DNA from: JAJAZB01 sp964244295
GTDB taxonomy: Bacteria; Bacteroidota; Bacteroidia; Cytophagales; Spirosomataceae
NCBI GenBank assembly: GCA_964244295.1
Contig: CAXTIG010000034.1
Span: 1 to 64,000, forward strand
Length of the DNA stretch: 64,000 nt
Direction of reading: 5' to 3'
Shown in pieces: positions 40,602 to 49,166 of this stretch. Made by a program: the position numbers and the translations under genes. Every line of letters starts with the position of its first letter. Positions within the stretch are counted from its first letter, which is position 1. The notes below the pieces were generated by a model. The model was not told where the DNA came from and made no database searches. It saw only the letters and a program-made list of their open reading frames with translations.

Positions 40602-42262
40602 AGTTTCGGGTGTTTCTTGTGAAATGCCGTCGCGTCCTGGTAGGCTTTCGCCACCTGCAACAGTTTCGCTTCGCTGAACAACTGCCCCGTAAATGTAATG
40701 CTCAGCGGCCGTTCGGGCTTGCCCGGCTCCTGCCGGAAGCCGTTGGGCAGCACCACGCAGGGGTGGCCGGTGAGGTTGGTGAGCGTCAGGCTGCGCCCAA
40801 ACGAAGGCGTAACGTACCCGTCGAGGCCGCGCAGGGTGGAGGCCATCGCCCGAATAAGCCGGGTGCGGTGGCGGGCCGCCTGCACGTACTCCACGGCGGG
40901 CACGAACCGCGCCGCCCGGAAGGCATTCGGCCAGGCATTTTTGATTTGCCGTACCATCAGGTCGTCTTTGCCGTTGCGGGTGAGTTCGTCGAAAGCAGCG
41001 GCGGCTTCCACCCCCAACACGAAGGAAATGTCGTTGGCGGGCAGGTCGGGTAAGTCGATGGGCACCAAGTCCAGCCCTAGGCCCCGAAGCACGGCCAGGC
41101 TGCTGGAGTCGTTGGCGCGGTTGGGGTAATTCCGGGCAAAATCAGCCCGGAGGTAGCCAAACTTCAGGCCCTTCAGCGAAGCCGCCGCGCCGTTGTAGTT
41201 GAAGGGCGCGTCCAGCACGCTGGCATCCTGTCCATCGGGGCCGAGGATGGCGTTGAAGACGATCGCGCAATCTTCCACCGTGCGGCACAGCGGGCCGAGT
41301 TTGTCCATGCTCCAACTGAGCGCCATTGCGCCGGTGCGCGGCACCCGTCCAAACGTGGGCCGCAGGCCGGTAGCGCCGCACTCGGTGGAAGGCGACACGA
41401 TGCTGCCCAGCGTTTCCGAACCAATCGCGAAGGGCAGGCAACCCGCCGCCACCGCCGAAGCCGACCCCGCCGAGGAGCCACTCGACCCCCGGCTCAGGTC
41501 CCAGGGATTTTTGGTGGTGCCGCCAAACCACACGTCGCCCCAGGCCAGTTCGCCCAGGCTGAGTTTGGCGCAGAGCACGGCACCGGCTTTTTCCAATCGT
41601 TGCACTACGGTAGCGTCGTAGTCGAGGGTTTGGGTTTTGAACGGCACCGAACCCCAGGTGGTCGGGTAGCCTTTTTTGGCCAGCAAATCCTTCGCCCCGT
41701 AGGGAATGCCGTGGAGCAGGCCGTGGTAGCGCCCGGCCTTCAGGTCGGCATCGGCCTGAGCCGCCTGCTTCAGCGCCAGGTCTTCGGTGAGCGTGACCAC
41801 GCAGTGGAGTTGCGGGTCGTATTTTTTCAGCCGGACCAGGAAAAATTTCGTCAAGTCAACCGAGGAAATCTGCTTCGAGCGGATGAGTTCGGCCAGTTCA
41901 CGGACGGAGAAAAAAGCCAGATCGTCGCGCCGGGCGGGGAGTTTTACTGCGCCGGGAGCCGAGGCTTTGAAAGGCAGGCGATTTTTTTCAAATTGAAAAC
42001 CAGGGGGCAACGGGTTGAACACCAGCGCCGGGGCGATGTCGTTGGGCAGTTCGATTTTCCGGTTGGCCTCGAAGTTCTTTCGGGTGTCGCGGAGTTCGTC
42101 GAGCATCGAATCGGCCTCGGCGGGCGTGAATTCCAAGCCCATGATTTTGGCCGCTTCGCCCACCACGGAGGTGGTCAGCGGGGCTTCGGCCAAGTGAACA
42201 ACGGCCCCGCCCAAGGTGAACGCGGCGGCAAGGAGCAGGAGGGTGGGTAGGGGTTTTCGCAT
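40595..42262 (-). CDS. Amidase-signature family amidohydrolase, exported
   Basis: 555 residues. Signal MRKPLPTLLLLAAAFTLGGA. The amidase-signature catalytic triad is visible: Lys in GIPYGAKDLLAKKGYPTTWG, the cis-Ser in GGSSGSSAGSASAV-type SRGSSGSSAGSASAVAAG, and the nucleophile Ser in SETLGSIVSPS. The C-terminal part has TNLTGHPCVVLPNGF. The family hydrolyses amides and sometimes esters; here the periplasmic location points to a peptide or peptidoglycan-like substrate, but that is inference. About 100 residues precede the core and are unassigned. Confidence 0.88.
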   Translation of the reverse strand: MRKPLPTLLLLAAAFTLGGAVVHLAEAPLTTSVVGEAAKIMGLEFTPAEADSMLDELRDTRKNFEANRKIELPNDIAPALVFNPLPPGFQFEKNRLPFKASAPGAVKLPARRDDLAFFSVRELAELIRSKQISSVDLTKFFLVRLKKYDPQLHCVVTLTEDLALKQAAQADADLKAGRYHGLLHGIPYGAKDLLAKKGYPTTWGSVPFKTQTLDYDATVVQRLEKAGAVLCAKLSLGELAWGDVWFGGTTKNPWDLSRGSSGSSAGSASAVAAGCLPFAIGSETLGSIVSPSTECGATGLRPTFGRVPRTGAMALSWSMDKLGPLCRTVEDCAIVFNAILGPDGQDASVLDAPFNYNGAAASLKGLKFGYLRADFARNYPNRANDSSSLAVLRGLGLDLVPIDLPDLPANDISFVLGVEAAAAFDELTRNGKDDLMVRQIKNAWPNAFRAARFVPAVEYVQAARHRTRLIRAMASTLRGLDGYVTPSFGRSLTLTNLTGHPCVVLPNGFRQEPGKPERPLSITFTGQLFSEAKLLQVAKAYQDATAFHKKHPKLE

Positions 42263-42285
42263 GGGAGGAGAATTCGGTTTTGCTT

Positions 42286-42339
42286 CATCTCCCTTCCGTC
42301 AGCCGCTGAATTAATTCACCAGTTGACGGAAGGGAGATG
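42286..42339. repeat. Inverted repeat between divergent genes
   Basis: CATCTCCCTTCCGTCA (42286-42301) and TGACGGAAGGGAGATG (42324-42339) are perfect 16-base complements upstream of both the amidase and the restriction endonuclease. Confidence 0.8.
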
Positions 42340-42382
42340 GAGCGCGGAAAGCGAAGTTATCATTTTTAGCGCAGAAAAAATC

Positions 42383-43159
42383 ATGGGCGAATTCCCCAAC
42401 CCCGTCCCGCCCGCCCTGTTCCGAGCCACCAACGGCCCCTGGAACGAACTACGCCTCAACGCCCCCTGGAGCGTGGGCTACGTGACCACGCTCATCGAAA
42501 CGCGGGCATTTGATTCAAAAGAGGACTGGGAAAGTTTCTACTACGAAAGCGGCGCGGAACGCCTGCGGCTATTCGCCAACCTGCCCGAAACCGACCGCGC
42601 CACGCTGAGTGATTTTCGCCTCGCGCAAACCGACCCGGCCCGCATCGGGTGCCTGCCCTGGGCGCTCAAAAACCTGAACTTCAATTTTGGCCGCAGGCCG
42701 GAAGAACTGGCCGAAAAAGGCCGGGTTTTACGCGAGCGAATTCGGCAGTTGGGAAGCGAAATCTCGCCGGAACAAGCCACCGACTGCGTACGCTTCCGGG
42801 TCATCGGCGAAACCTGGAACGGCGTCGTGCTGCGCGAACGAAACGCAGTGGCGACGTTGCAACGACACTTTCCCGGCCTGCGCTTTGAGAAAACACCGGG
42901 CGACTTTGACCACCGCCGCGCCGTGGATTACCAGGTTTTTTGCGGGGAAACCCTGCGGGCGGGAATTCAGATCAAACCCCGGAGTTACGCCGAGTCCAAC
43001 GCGCCGTACCTGGTTAAAGCCCGGCAGGCGAATGCGGCCAAAAATGAGGCGTACCGGCGGGCGTTTGGTTGCCCGGTGTTTGAGGTGCTGGCGCAGGGAA
43101 ACGGGGAGATTTTGAATTCGGGGGTGCTCGAGCGGCTACGGGCACTGGTTTCGGCGTGA
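42383..43159 (+). CDS. Orphan MjaI-family type II restriction endonuclease
   Basis: 258 residues from the ATG at 42383. It matches the RE_MjaI pattern: SVGYVTTLIETRAFDSKEDW then WESFYYESGAE, the central CVRFRVIGETWNG, and the nuclease core, in which DHRRAVDYQVFCGETLRAG is followed by IQIKPRSY. That gives a PD-(D/E)xK-type motif with Asp182 and Lys198 (Q in place of D/E). MjaI itself cuts CTAG. No DNA methyltransferase lies within 20 kb on either side. rmuC starts 21 bp downstream and is likely cotranscribed. Intact length suggests it is functional or recently acquired. Confidence 0.7.
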   Translation: MGEFPNPVPPALFRATNGPWNELRLNAPWSVGYVTTLIETRAFDSKEDWESFYYESGAERLRLFANLPETDRATLSDFRLAQTDPARIGCLPWALKNLNFNFGRRPEELAEKGRVLRERIRQLGSEISPEQATDCVRFRVIGETWNGVVLRERNAVATLQRHFPGLRFEKTPGDFDHRRAVDYQVFCGETLRAGIQIKPRSYAESNAPYLVKARQANAAKNEAYRRAFGCPVFEVLAQGNGEILNSGVLERLRALVSA

Positions 43160-43180
43160 TTTTTGGCGAAGTTTGTGGAC

Positions 43181-44431
43181 ATGACCGACCTGCTTTTCCT
43201 CCTCACCGGCCTCGCCGTCGGCGGTTTCGCCGCCTGGAGCATCGCCCGCGCCCGGCTCGGCGGCGAGGTTGGAAATTTGGGGAAAATCACCGCCGACCTG
43301 GCCCGCGAGCGCGAGACCACCCTCGACCAGGCCCGGCAAATCGCCTCGCTGGAAGCCGATTACCGGAATCTGGAAGACAAATTGTTTTCCCAAAAAACAG
43401 AGCTGGAAACGCTCCAGACCCGCTTCACCGCCGATTTTAAAACCCTCGCCGCCGACATTCTCGAAGACAAATCCCGGCGCTTCACCGAACAAAATCAACA
43501 CAACCTCGACGCGATTCTGAAACCGCTGAACGAAAAAATTCAGTCGTTCGAGAAACGTGTGGAGCAGACCTACGATGCCGAATTGCGGGAGAAAATCAGC
43601 CTGCGCGAAGAAATTCGTCACCTCCATCAGGCCAGCGCCAAACTCGGTCAGGACGCCGACAACCTGGCCCGCGCCCTGCGCGGCGACACCAAGCGCCAGG
43701 GCAACTGGGGTGAGTTGATTCTCGAAAAAGTGCTCGAACGCTCCGGCCTCACGGCGGGCGTGGAATACCGCACCCAGGTCACGACCCGCAACGGCCACGC
43801 CGATATCATCCGCCCCGATGTGGTCGTGTTTTTACCCGACCAGAAACACCTCGTCGTGGATGCGAAAGTCTCATTGGTGGCCTACGAAAATTGGACGCGT
43901 TGCGACGACGAAGGGGAGCGCGAACGCTGCCTGGCTGCCCACTTGCTTTCGGTGCGCACCCACGTCCGGCAACTCGGTGATAAAAGTTACTACGCGGGCG
44001 AGGGCTTCGCTTCGCCTGATTTCACGCTGCTGTTCATGCCCATCGAGTCGGCGTTTAGCCTGGCCCTGCAACGCGACGGCGAGTTGTTCAACTTCGCCTG
44101 GGACCGGCGTATCGTGCTCGTCAGCCCCACCACGCTGCTGGCAACGCTCCGCACGGTGGCGAGTGTGTGGAAAATGGAAAAGCAAAGCAAAAACGCGCTG
44201 GAAATCGCCCGGCTGAGCGGGGAGTTGTACGACAAACTGGCGGGGGTGCTGGAGGATTTCACGAAAATTTCCCGGCAACTCGAGAGCGCCCAGACGGACT
44301 ACCGCGACGCGCTGAAGCGTTTGTACGAAGGCAAGGGCAACGTGGTGCGCACCGCCGAGAAAATCCGCGAACTCGGTGCCCGGCATACCAAAAATTTACC
44401 CGCCGCCTGGGTGAACCGGGCGGAGGAGTGA
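43181..44431 (+). CDS. rmuC: DNA recombination protein RmuC
   Basis: 416 residues. An N-terminal hydrophobic segment (about 3-20), a long coiled coil (about 30-130) and the RmuC nuclease-like core: GDTKRQGNWGELILEKVLE, GHADIIRPDVVVFLP, HLVVDAKVSLVAYENW (the D...DxK motif) and FMPIESAFSLAL. RmuC limits recombination at inverted repeats, presumably by cutting DNA structures. That is suggestive in a genome full of long inverted repeats. The ATG at 43181 is chosen; GAAGTTTG precedes it. Linked to the MjaI gene by 21 bp. Confidence 0.92.
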   Translation: MTDLLFLLTGLAVGGFAAWSIARARLGGEVGNLGKITADLARERETTLDQARQIASLEADYRNLEDKLFSQKTELETLQTRFTADFKTLAADILEDKSRRFTEQNQHNLDAILKPLNEKIQSFEKRVEQTYDAELREKISLREEIRHLHQASAKLGQDADNLARALRGDTKRQGNWGELILEKVLERSGLTAGVEYRTQVTTRNGHADIIRPDVVVFLPDQKHLVVDAKVSLVAYENWTRCDDEGERERCLAAHLLSVRTHVRQLGDKSYYAGEGFASPDFTLLFMPIESAFSLALQRDGELFNFAWDRRIVLVSPTTLLATLRTVASVWKMEKQSKNALEIARLSGELYDKLAGVLEDFTKISRQLESAQTDYRDALKRLYEGKGNVVRTAEKIRELGARHTKNLPAAWVNRAEE

Positions 44432-44515
44432 GCACCCCACCCAACCCTCCCCTGCTGGGAGGGCTAAATCCGGCGAGAAAAGCCCTCCCAGCAGGGGAGG
44501 GTTGGGTGGGGTGCT
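44432..44515. repeat. Inverted repeat after rmuC
   Basis: About 34-base near-perfect arms (44432-44465 and 44481-44515) containing CCAACCCTCCCCTGCTGGGA and its complement, directly after the rmuC stop. Confidence 0.8.
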
Positions 44516-44577
44516 GAAGCGGCTGGCAGTCCGGCCCCGGCCCAGTTTGAGCCGGTTCTGACGAAACTTTTTAAAAC

Positions 44578-46419
44578 ATGGCGAAAACAACCAAACCCAC
44601 CGCAAAACCGCTTCCCAAAGCGACTATCTCAAAACCCGCCCCCCCGCCGCCCGTCGCCCTCGCGTCGCTGAGTGCCCCCCGCCGCCCCATCGACTGGCTC
44701 GGCTGGCTCTACCCGGTGCTGCTGGTGGTGATTGCCTTCAACCTCTGCCGCTACGTGTTCGAGCCGAAGGAAGCCCTCAACGGCGACAACACCGAGTATT
44801 ACATGCTGGGTAAGGCGCTGTCGAGCGGGCAGGGTTACGTCAACGTGGCCGACCCCGCCAAGACCCCGCACCACCACTTCCCGCCCGGCTACCCGCTACT
44901 CATTGCCGGGCTGATGAAGTTGGGTTTCGATAGTCTGAACAACGTGAAAGCACTGAACGGCTTTTTCCTGATTGGCAGCATCGTGCTGCTGTTCGGGCAA
45001 TTCCGCCGGCTGTCGGGCAACGTCCACCTGAGTTTTGTGGGGGCACTACTCGTACTGCTCAACGCGCACATCCTCGAATACTCCACCACCGAAATGAGCG
45101 AGATGAGTTTTCTGCTGTTCTCGCTGCTGACGCTGGTTTGTTTTCAGAAAATTGACTTCACAAAACCCGCTTACCGCGACCCCTGGCTGTACGCCTTCAT
45201 TGCCTTGCTCGCCTTCAGCTATCACCTGCGCAACGTGGCGCTGGCCCTGGCAGCGGGTGCGGGGCTAGTGCTGCTCTACCGCCGCCGCTGGCTGCATTTG
45301 GGAATGACCGTTGTCGGCTTCGGTCTGCTGTGCCTGCCCTGGTACCTCCACGATCGGGCGCTGGGCGGCAATGCCCGCGTCTCGCAACTCGGCTTCATCA
45401 ACCCGCTCCGGCCCGAACTCGGGCTGTTGCAGGGAGCCGGGGCCTGGGTGGCGCGGGTGGGGGAAAACATCGGACGCTACCTCACTCGCGAGATTCCGAG
45501 CAGCGTGCTGAGTTGGCAACCCGTCAACTACCAGCAACCCATCGAGCCGCTGGAGTGGATTGTCGGGCTGGCGCTGCTGGCCCTGGCGGGTTTCGGGGCC
45601 TGGCACTTTCGCCGCGACCGGCTGCTGCTGGCGGGCTACGCGCTGGCGACGCTGGGAATTCTGATTATTTACCCGCCCGTCTGGACGGGAATGCGGCTGA
45701 TTTTTCACCTCCTGCCGTTTCTGGTCATCGCGCTGCTGGTGGGATTGCACGAAGTCGGGAAGCTGATTTTAGCCAAAGCCAACCTCCGCAACCCGGTGGT
45801 AGCGGGCACGGTGTTGCCGCTCCTTTTCCTACTCCTGGCCGGGCTGTACACGCCCAGTGTGAAAGCCATGCACCAGTACGCCCGCCTCGGCGATTATGAC
45901 CCGGCCTACAAAAACTACTTCGCCCTGGCCGAGTGGGCCAAACAAAACACCTTACCCGATGCCGTGATTTCCTGCCGTAAACCCGGCCTGTTTTACATCT
46001 TCGCCGACCGCTACGTAACCAACTACGCCTTCACCGCCGACCAAAAGGCTCTCCTCGACGACCTCCGCCGCCGCAAGGTCAGTTACGTCGTCCTCGACGC
46101 GCTGGGCTACTCGTCCACGGGTCGCTACCTCTACCCAGTGGTCATGGCCAACCCCGACAAGTTTGAAATCGTGCAGCAATTCAAAGAGCCGGAAACCTAC
46201 CTGCTGCGCTTCCACGACGAATTTGGCTGGCACGGCGATTTTCAGGCTGGCAAACCGGCGGGCAAGGGCGAGTACCGCTTCGCCGACGGGCGGAAGGCAG
46301 CGGGTATCTGGGAAAAAGCCCGGCCCGACAGCCTGACGGGCACGGGGACGCTGACCGACGCGGCGGGCCGGGTGCTGCAAAGCGGGCGGTGGAAGGACGG
46401 GCAGTTCCAGCAACCCTGA
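44578..46419 (+). CDS. GT39-like membrane glycosyltransferase fused to MORN repeats
   Basis: 613 residues. A Pro/Lys/Thr-rich cytoplasmic start (1-40) is followed by about 10-11 transmembrane helices with the ArnT/PMT pattern. The first loop has ALNGDNTEYYMLGKALSSGQ (Asp motif for the lipid-phosphate sugar) and HFPPGYPLLIAG. The periplasmic part (about 435-545) contains CRKPGLFYIFADRYVTNYAF. The last ~65 residues look like MORN repeats (GWHGDFQAGKPAGKGEYRFA, GTGTLTDAAGRVLQSGRW). This fusion is unusual. Substrate unknown. Confidence 0.75.
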   Translation: MAKTTKPTAKPLPKATISKPAPPPPVALASLSAPRRPIDWLGWLYPVLLVVIAFNLCRYVFEPKEALNGDNTEYYMLGKALSSGQGYVNVADPAKTPHHHFPPGYPLLIAGLMKLGFDSLNNVKALNGFFLIGSIVLLFGQFRRLSGNVHLSFVGALLVLLNAHILEYSTTEMSEMSFLLFSLLTLVCFQKIDFTKPAYRDPWLYAFIALLAFSYHLRNVALALAAGAGLVLLYRRRWLHLGMTVVGFGLLCLPWYLHDRALGGNARVSQLGFINPLRPELGLLQGAGAWVARVGENIGRYLTREIPSSVLSWQPVNYQQPIEPLEWIVGLALLALAGFGAWHFRRDRLLLAGYALATLGILIIYPPVWTGMRLIFHLLPFLVIALLVGLHEVGKLILAKANLRNPVVAGTVLPLLFLLLAGLYTPSVKAMHQYARLGDYDPAYKNYFALAEWAKQNTLPDAVISCRKPGLFYIFADRYVTNYAFTADQKALLDDLRRRKVSYVVLDALGYSSTGRYLYPVVMANPDKFEIVQQFKEPETYLLRFHDEFGWHGDFQAGKPAGKGEYRFADGRKAAGIWEKARPDSLTGTGTLTDAAGRVLQSGRWKDGQFQQP

Positions 46420-46525
46420 CAGCAGTCGAAGACCCTGTCAGCGGTTGCAGGTGGGTCGGTAGCCGAGTGTGGTTACCCAGGAAGATGCAACCGCTGACAG
46501 GGTCTTCGACCGCTGTCAGGGTTGC
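46410..46525. repeat. Inverted repeat overlapping the glycosyltransferase stop
   Basis: CAACCCTGACAGC with GAAGACCCTGTCAGCGGTTG (left) pairs with CAACCGCTGACAGGGTCTTC and GCTGTCAGGGTTG (right, ending 46525). The left arm includes the last codons of the gene. Confidence 0.75.
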
Positions 46526-46587
46526 TTTGCAAAACAACTCCCCCAATTTTCTACTTTTACCACCAACCTCTTTTACCTAAAAACAAG

Positions 46588-47940
46588 ATGCTCGGATACC
46601 TCCAACAAGCCCTGTTTGTCATCGCGCTCGTGGTGACAGGCATACTCGTCGCCCGGCGCGTGGGCATCATCGCCAAAACCATCAACCTGGGCCGCGACGA
46701 AGACCGCTCCGACCAGCCCGGCGAGCGCCTGAAAATCATGCTGCTGGTGGCCTTTGGGCAGAAAAAAATGTTTGCCAACCTGCCCGTGGCGATCATGCAC
46801 GGGGTGATTTACCTAGGCTTCGTCATCATCAACGTCGAGATTCTAGAGATTATCCTCGACGGCATCCTGGGCACGCACCGGCTGTTTGCACCCTACCTGG
46901 GGGGCGTCTACCCGTTTTTAATCAACGTCTTTGAAATCCTGGCCTTCGGTGTGCTGGTGGTCTGCGTCGTGTTTTTGATACGGCGCTGGGTCACGAAAGT
47001 ATCGCGGTTACAACCCGAACGCCACCGCGAACTCCGCCGCTGGCCCATTACCGACGCGACACTCATCCTGGGCATCGAAATTTTCCTGATGATTGCCTTC
47101 CTCACCTGGAACGCCTCCGACGGCACCCTGCGGCAGCGCGGCGTGGAGCACTACAACGTGGCGGGCGTACCCGATTTTTTCATCAGCCAATGGTTGATGC
47201 CGTTCTTTAAAAATTGGAGTATATCGGGCCTGATTGCCTACGAGCGCATCGCCTGGTGGGCGCACATCCTGGGCATTTTCGCCTTTGCCGTGTACGTGAC
47301 GTATTCCAAGCATTTGCACATTGTCATCGCCTTTCCCAACGTCTATTTTTCGCGGCTCATCCCGAAGGGCGAAATGCAGAATATGCCCGACGTGACGAAG
47401 GAAGTGAACATCATGCTCGGCATCGCCCAGCCGGACGCGGCCCTCGCCGATGCACCCGAAACCCCCACGCTGGGCAAATTCGGGGCGAAAGACGTGATGG
47501 ATTTGTCCTGGAAAAATTTGATGGAGGCGTACTCCTGCACCGAGTGCGGGCGCTGCACGGCGGCCTGCCCGGCCAACCTGACCGGCAAAAAGCTCTCGCC
47601 CCGTAAAATCATGATGGACACCCGCGACCGCCTCGAAGACGTGGGCCGCAACCTCCAGGCCAACGGCGGAAGTTTCAAAGACGACGGCAAAGCCCTCCTC
47701 GGCGACTACATCCTCGACGAGGAACTCCGCGCCTGCACCTCCTGCAACGCCTGCGTGCAGGAATGCCCGGTGAACATCAACCCGCTCGACATCATTTACC
47801 AGTTGCGCCGCTACCGGGTGATGGAAGAATCCCTGGCCCCCGGCCAGTGGAACGCGATGTTCGCGAACCTCGAAAACAACCAGGCCCCCTGGAAATTCTC
47901 CCCCGCCGACCGGTTCAATTGGGCGGAGGGGATAAAATAA
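46588..47940 (+). CDS. Membrane-bound 4Fe-4S electron-transfer protein (HdrC/NarI-like)
   Basis: 450 residues from the ATG at 46588. About five transmembrane helices in the first 250 residues resemble a NarI-type quinone/haem domain (His71, His226 and His242 may ligate haem). Then two 4Fe-4S motifs appear: CTECGRCTAACP (Cys317, 320, 323, 327) and CTSCNACVQECP (Cys383, 386, 389, 393). It likely passes electrons between the quinone pool and the HdrB-like protein encoded 360 bp downstream. Similar pairs occur across Bacteroidota; the electron donor is unknown. Confidence 0.85.
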   Translation: MLGYLQQALFVIALVVTGILVARRVGIIAKTINLGRDEDRSDQPGERLKIMLLVAFGQKKMFANLPVAIMHGVIYLGFVIINVEILEIILDGILGTHRLFAPYLGGVYPFLINVFEILAFGVLVVCVVFLIRRWVTKVSRLQPERHRELRRWPITDATLILGIEIFLMIAFLTWNASDGTLRQRGVEHYNVAGVPDFFISQWLMPFFKNWSISGLIAYERIAWWAHILGIFAFAVYVTYSKHLHIVIAFPNVYFSRLIPKGEMQNMPDVTKEVNIMLGIAQPDAALADAPETPTLGKFGAKDVMDLSWKNLMEAYSCTECGRCTAACPANLTGKKLSPRKIMMDTRDRLEDVGRNLQANGGSFKDDGKALLGDYILDEELRACTSCNACVQECPVNINPLDIIYQLRRYRVMEESLAPGQWNAMFANLENNQAPWKFSPADRFNWAEGIK

Positions 47941-47941
47941 A

Positions 47942-47970
47942 AAATCCCGGCGGTTTCGCCGGGACAAAAA
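47942..47970 (+). terminator. Rho-independent terminator
   Basis: CCCGGCG-GTTT-CGCCGGG stem-loop followed by ACAAAAA (weak T-run on the other strand), directly after the Fe-S gene. Confidence 0.65.
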
Positions 47971-48054
47971 CCCTCCAGTTTAGCAATGAGGCAATCAGTA
48001 ACCTTCCCAACACCTATTGCCCGCCAACCAAACAGGAAGTTTTTACTCAGTCGC

Positions 48055-48156
48055 TCAGATCAGTTGCCGAAGCAACTCGACCAGCGCAGTAACGAAAGCC
48101 AGAATCCGCAGGAAATTATCCATGCGTCGCTGCCGATGTTTCTGCTTCTTTCCCAT
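48055..48156 (-). CDS. 33-residue basic-hydrophobic micro-ORF with strong ribosome binding site
   Basis: On the minus strand, ATG at 48156 follows AGGAGG with a 7-base spacer, a textbook Shine-Dalgarno that almost no other gene in this window has. The peptide starts MGKKQKHRQRRM (very basic) and continues DNFLRILAFVTALVELLRQL, an amphipathic or membrane helix, then stops. It lies antisense in the 360-bp gap between two co-directional iron-sulfur genes. This is the shape of small membrane peptides and type I toxins, but no family is recognised. Confidence 0.5.
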   Translation of the reverse strand: MGKKQKHRQRRMDNFLRILAFVTALVELLRQLI

Positions 48157-48303
48157 TCAGGATCCTCCTGTGGTGGTGTTTCGGTAGAAACCAAAACACG
48201 TTCGAGAAGTCTCACCGTTGGATGAGACGAGACGACTAAGAAAACGGGAAGGTTTCATAAACCTCCGAAAGATTTATCTGAATATCAAGACAACGCATTG
48301 AGA

Positions 48304-49107
48304 ATGTCAACTGAAACTCCCACCTACCAAGTCCCCACCATGGCCGAACTGGCCGCGCGCGGCGAAACGCCCGACATCCTGTTTTGGGTGGGTTGCCCCG
48401 GTTCGTTCGACGACCGCTACAAGCGCGTCACCATCGCCTTCGTTAAAATCCTGAACGTGGTCGGCATCAAATTCGCCGTGCTGGGCACCGAAGAAAGTTG
48501 CACCGGCGACCCGGCCCGGCGGGCGGGCAACGAGTTTTTGTTTCAGATGCAGGCCACGATGAACATCCAGGTGCTCGACGGCTACGGCATCAAAAAAATC
48601 GTGACGGCCTGTCCGCACTGCTTCAACACGCTTAAAAACGAATACCCGGCACTAGGTGGAAACTACGAAGTCATTCACCACTCCACCTTTTTGCAAGGCC
48701 TCATCGACGAAGGCCGCATCAAGGTGGCCGACGGCGGGGCGTTCAAGGGCAAGCGCATCACCTTTCACGACTCCTGCTACCTGGGCCGGGCCAACAAAAT
48801 TTACGAAGCCCCCCGCGCCGTGCTCGAAGCGCTGGATGCCGATTTGGTTGAAATGAAACGCTCGCGGGCGCAGGGCCTCTGCTGCGGCGCGGGCGGCGGG
48901 CAGTACTTCAAGGAACCCGAACCGGGCACGAAAGACGTGAACATTGAGCGCATCGAAGAAGCCCTCGCCACCGGCGCGGAAGCCATCGCTGTGGCTTGCC
49001 CGTTTTGCATGACGATGATGACCGACGGGGTGAAAAACAAGGAGCGCGAAGCCGAAGTGAAGGTGTACGACCTGGCCGAATTCATCGCGCTGCGTCAAAA
49101 CCTGTAG
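48304..49107 (+). CDS. CCG-domain heterodisulfide-reductase-B-like protein
   Basis: 267 residues from the ATG at 48304. Two CCG domains bind a non-cubane or [4Fe-4S] cluster. The first has WVGCPGSFDDR (Cys31), GTEESCTGDPARRAG (Cys66) and TACPHCFNTLKNEYP (Cys103, Cys106); the second has FHDSCYLGRANKIYEAPR (Cys158), GLCCGAGGGQYF (Cys193-194) and VACPFCMTMM. Cytosolic. Partner of the membrane 4Fe-4S protein upstream, together probably a quinone-linked redox module. The functional name stays open because HdrB homologues act in several pathways. Confidence 0.88.
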   Translation: MSTETPTYQVPTMAELAARGETPDILFWVGCPGSFDDRYKRVTIAFVKILNVVGIKFAVLGTEESCTGDPARRAGNEFLFQMQATMNIQVLDGYGIKKIVTACPHCFNTLKNEYPALGGNYEVIHHSTFLQGLIDEGRIKVADGGAFKGKRITFHDSCYLGRANKIYEAPRAVLEALDADLVEMKRSRAQGLCCGAGGGQYFKEPEPGTKDVNIERIEEALATGAEAIAVACPFCMTMMTDGVKNKEREAEVKVYDLAEFIALRQNL

Positions 49108-49166
49108 AACCGGTTTGAGGGAGCAAAACGGGTCGGCATGACGGCCTGAAAGCGGAATCGCCAAGA

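Noticed and set aside
47986..48225. 79-codon plus-strand frame in the Fe-S intergenic gap
   Set aside because: Low-complexity Ser/Arg-rich product without family or start signal; the antisense micro-ORF with a Shine-Dalgarno is better supported.
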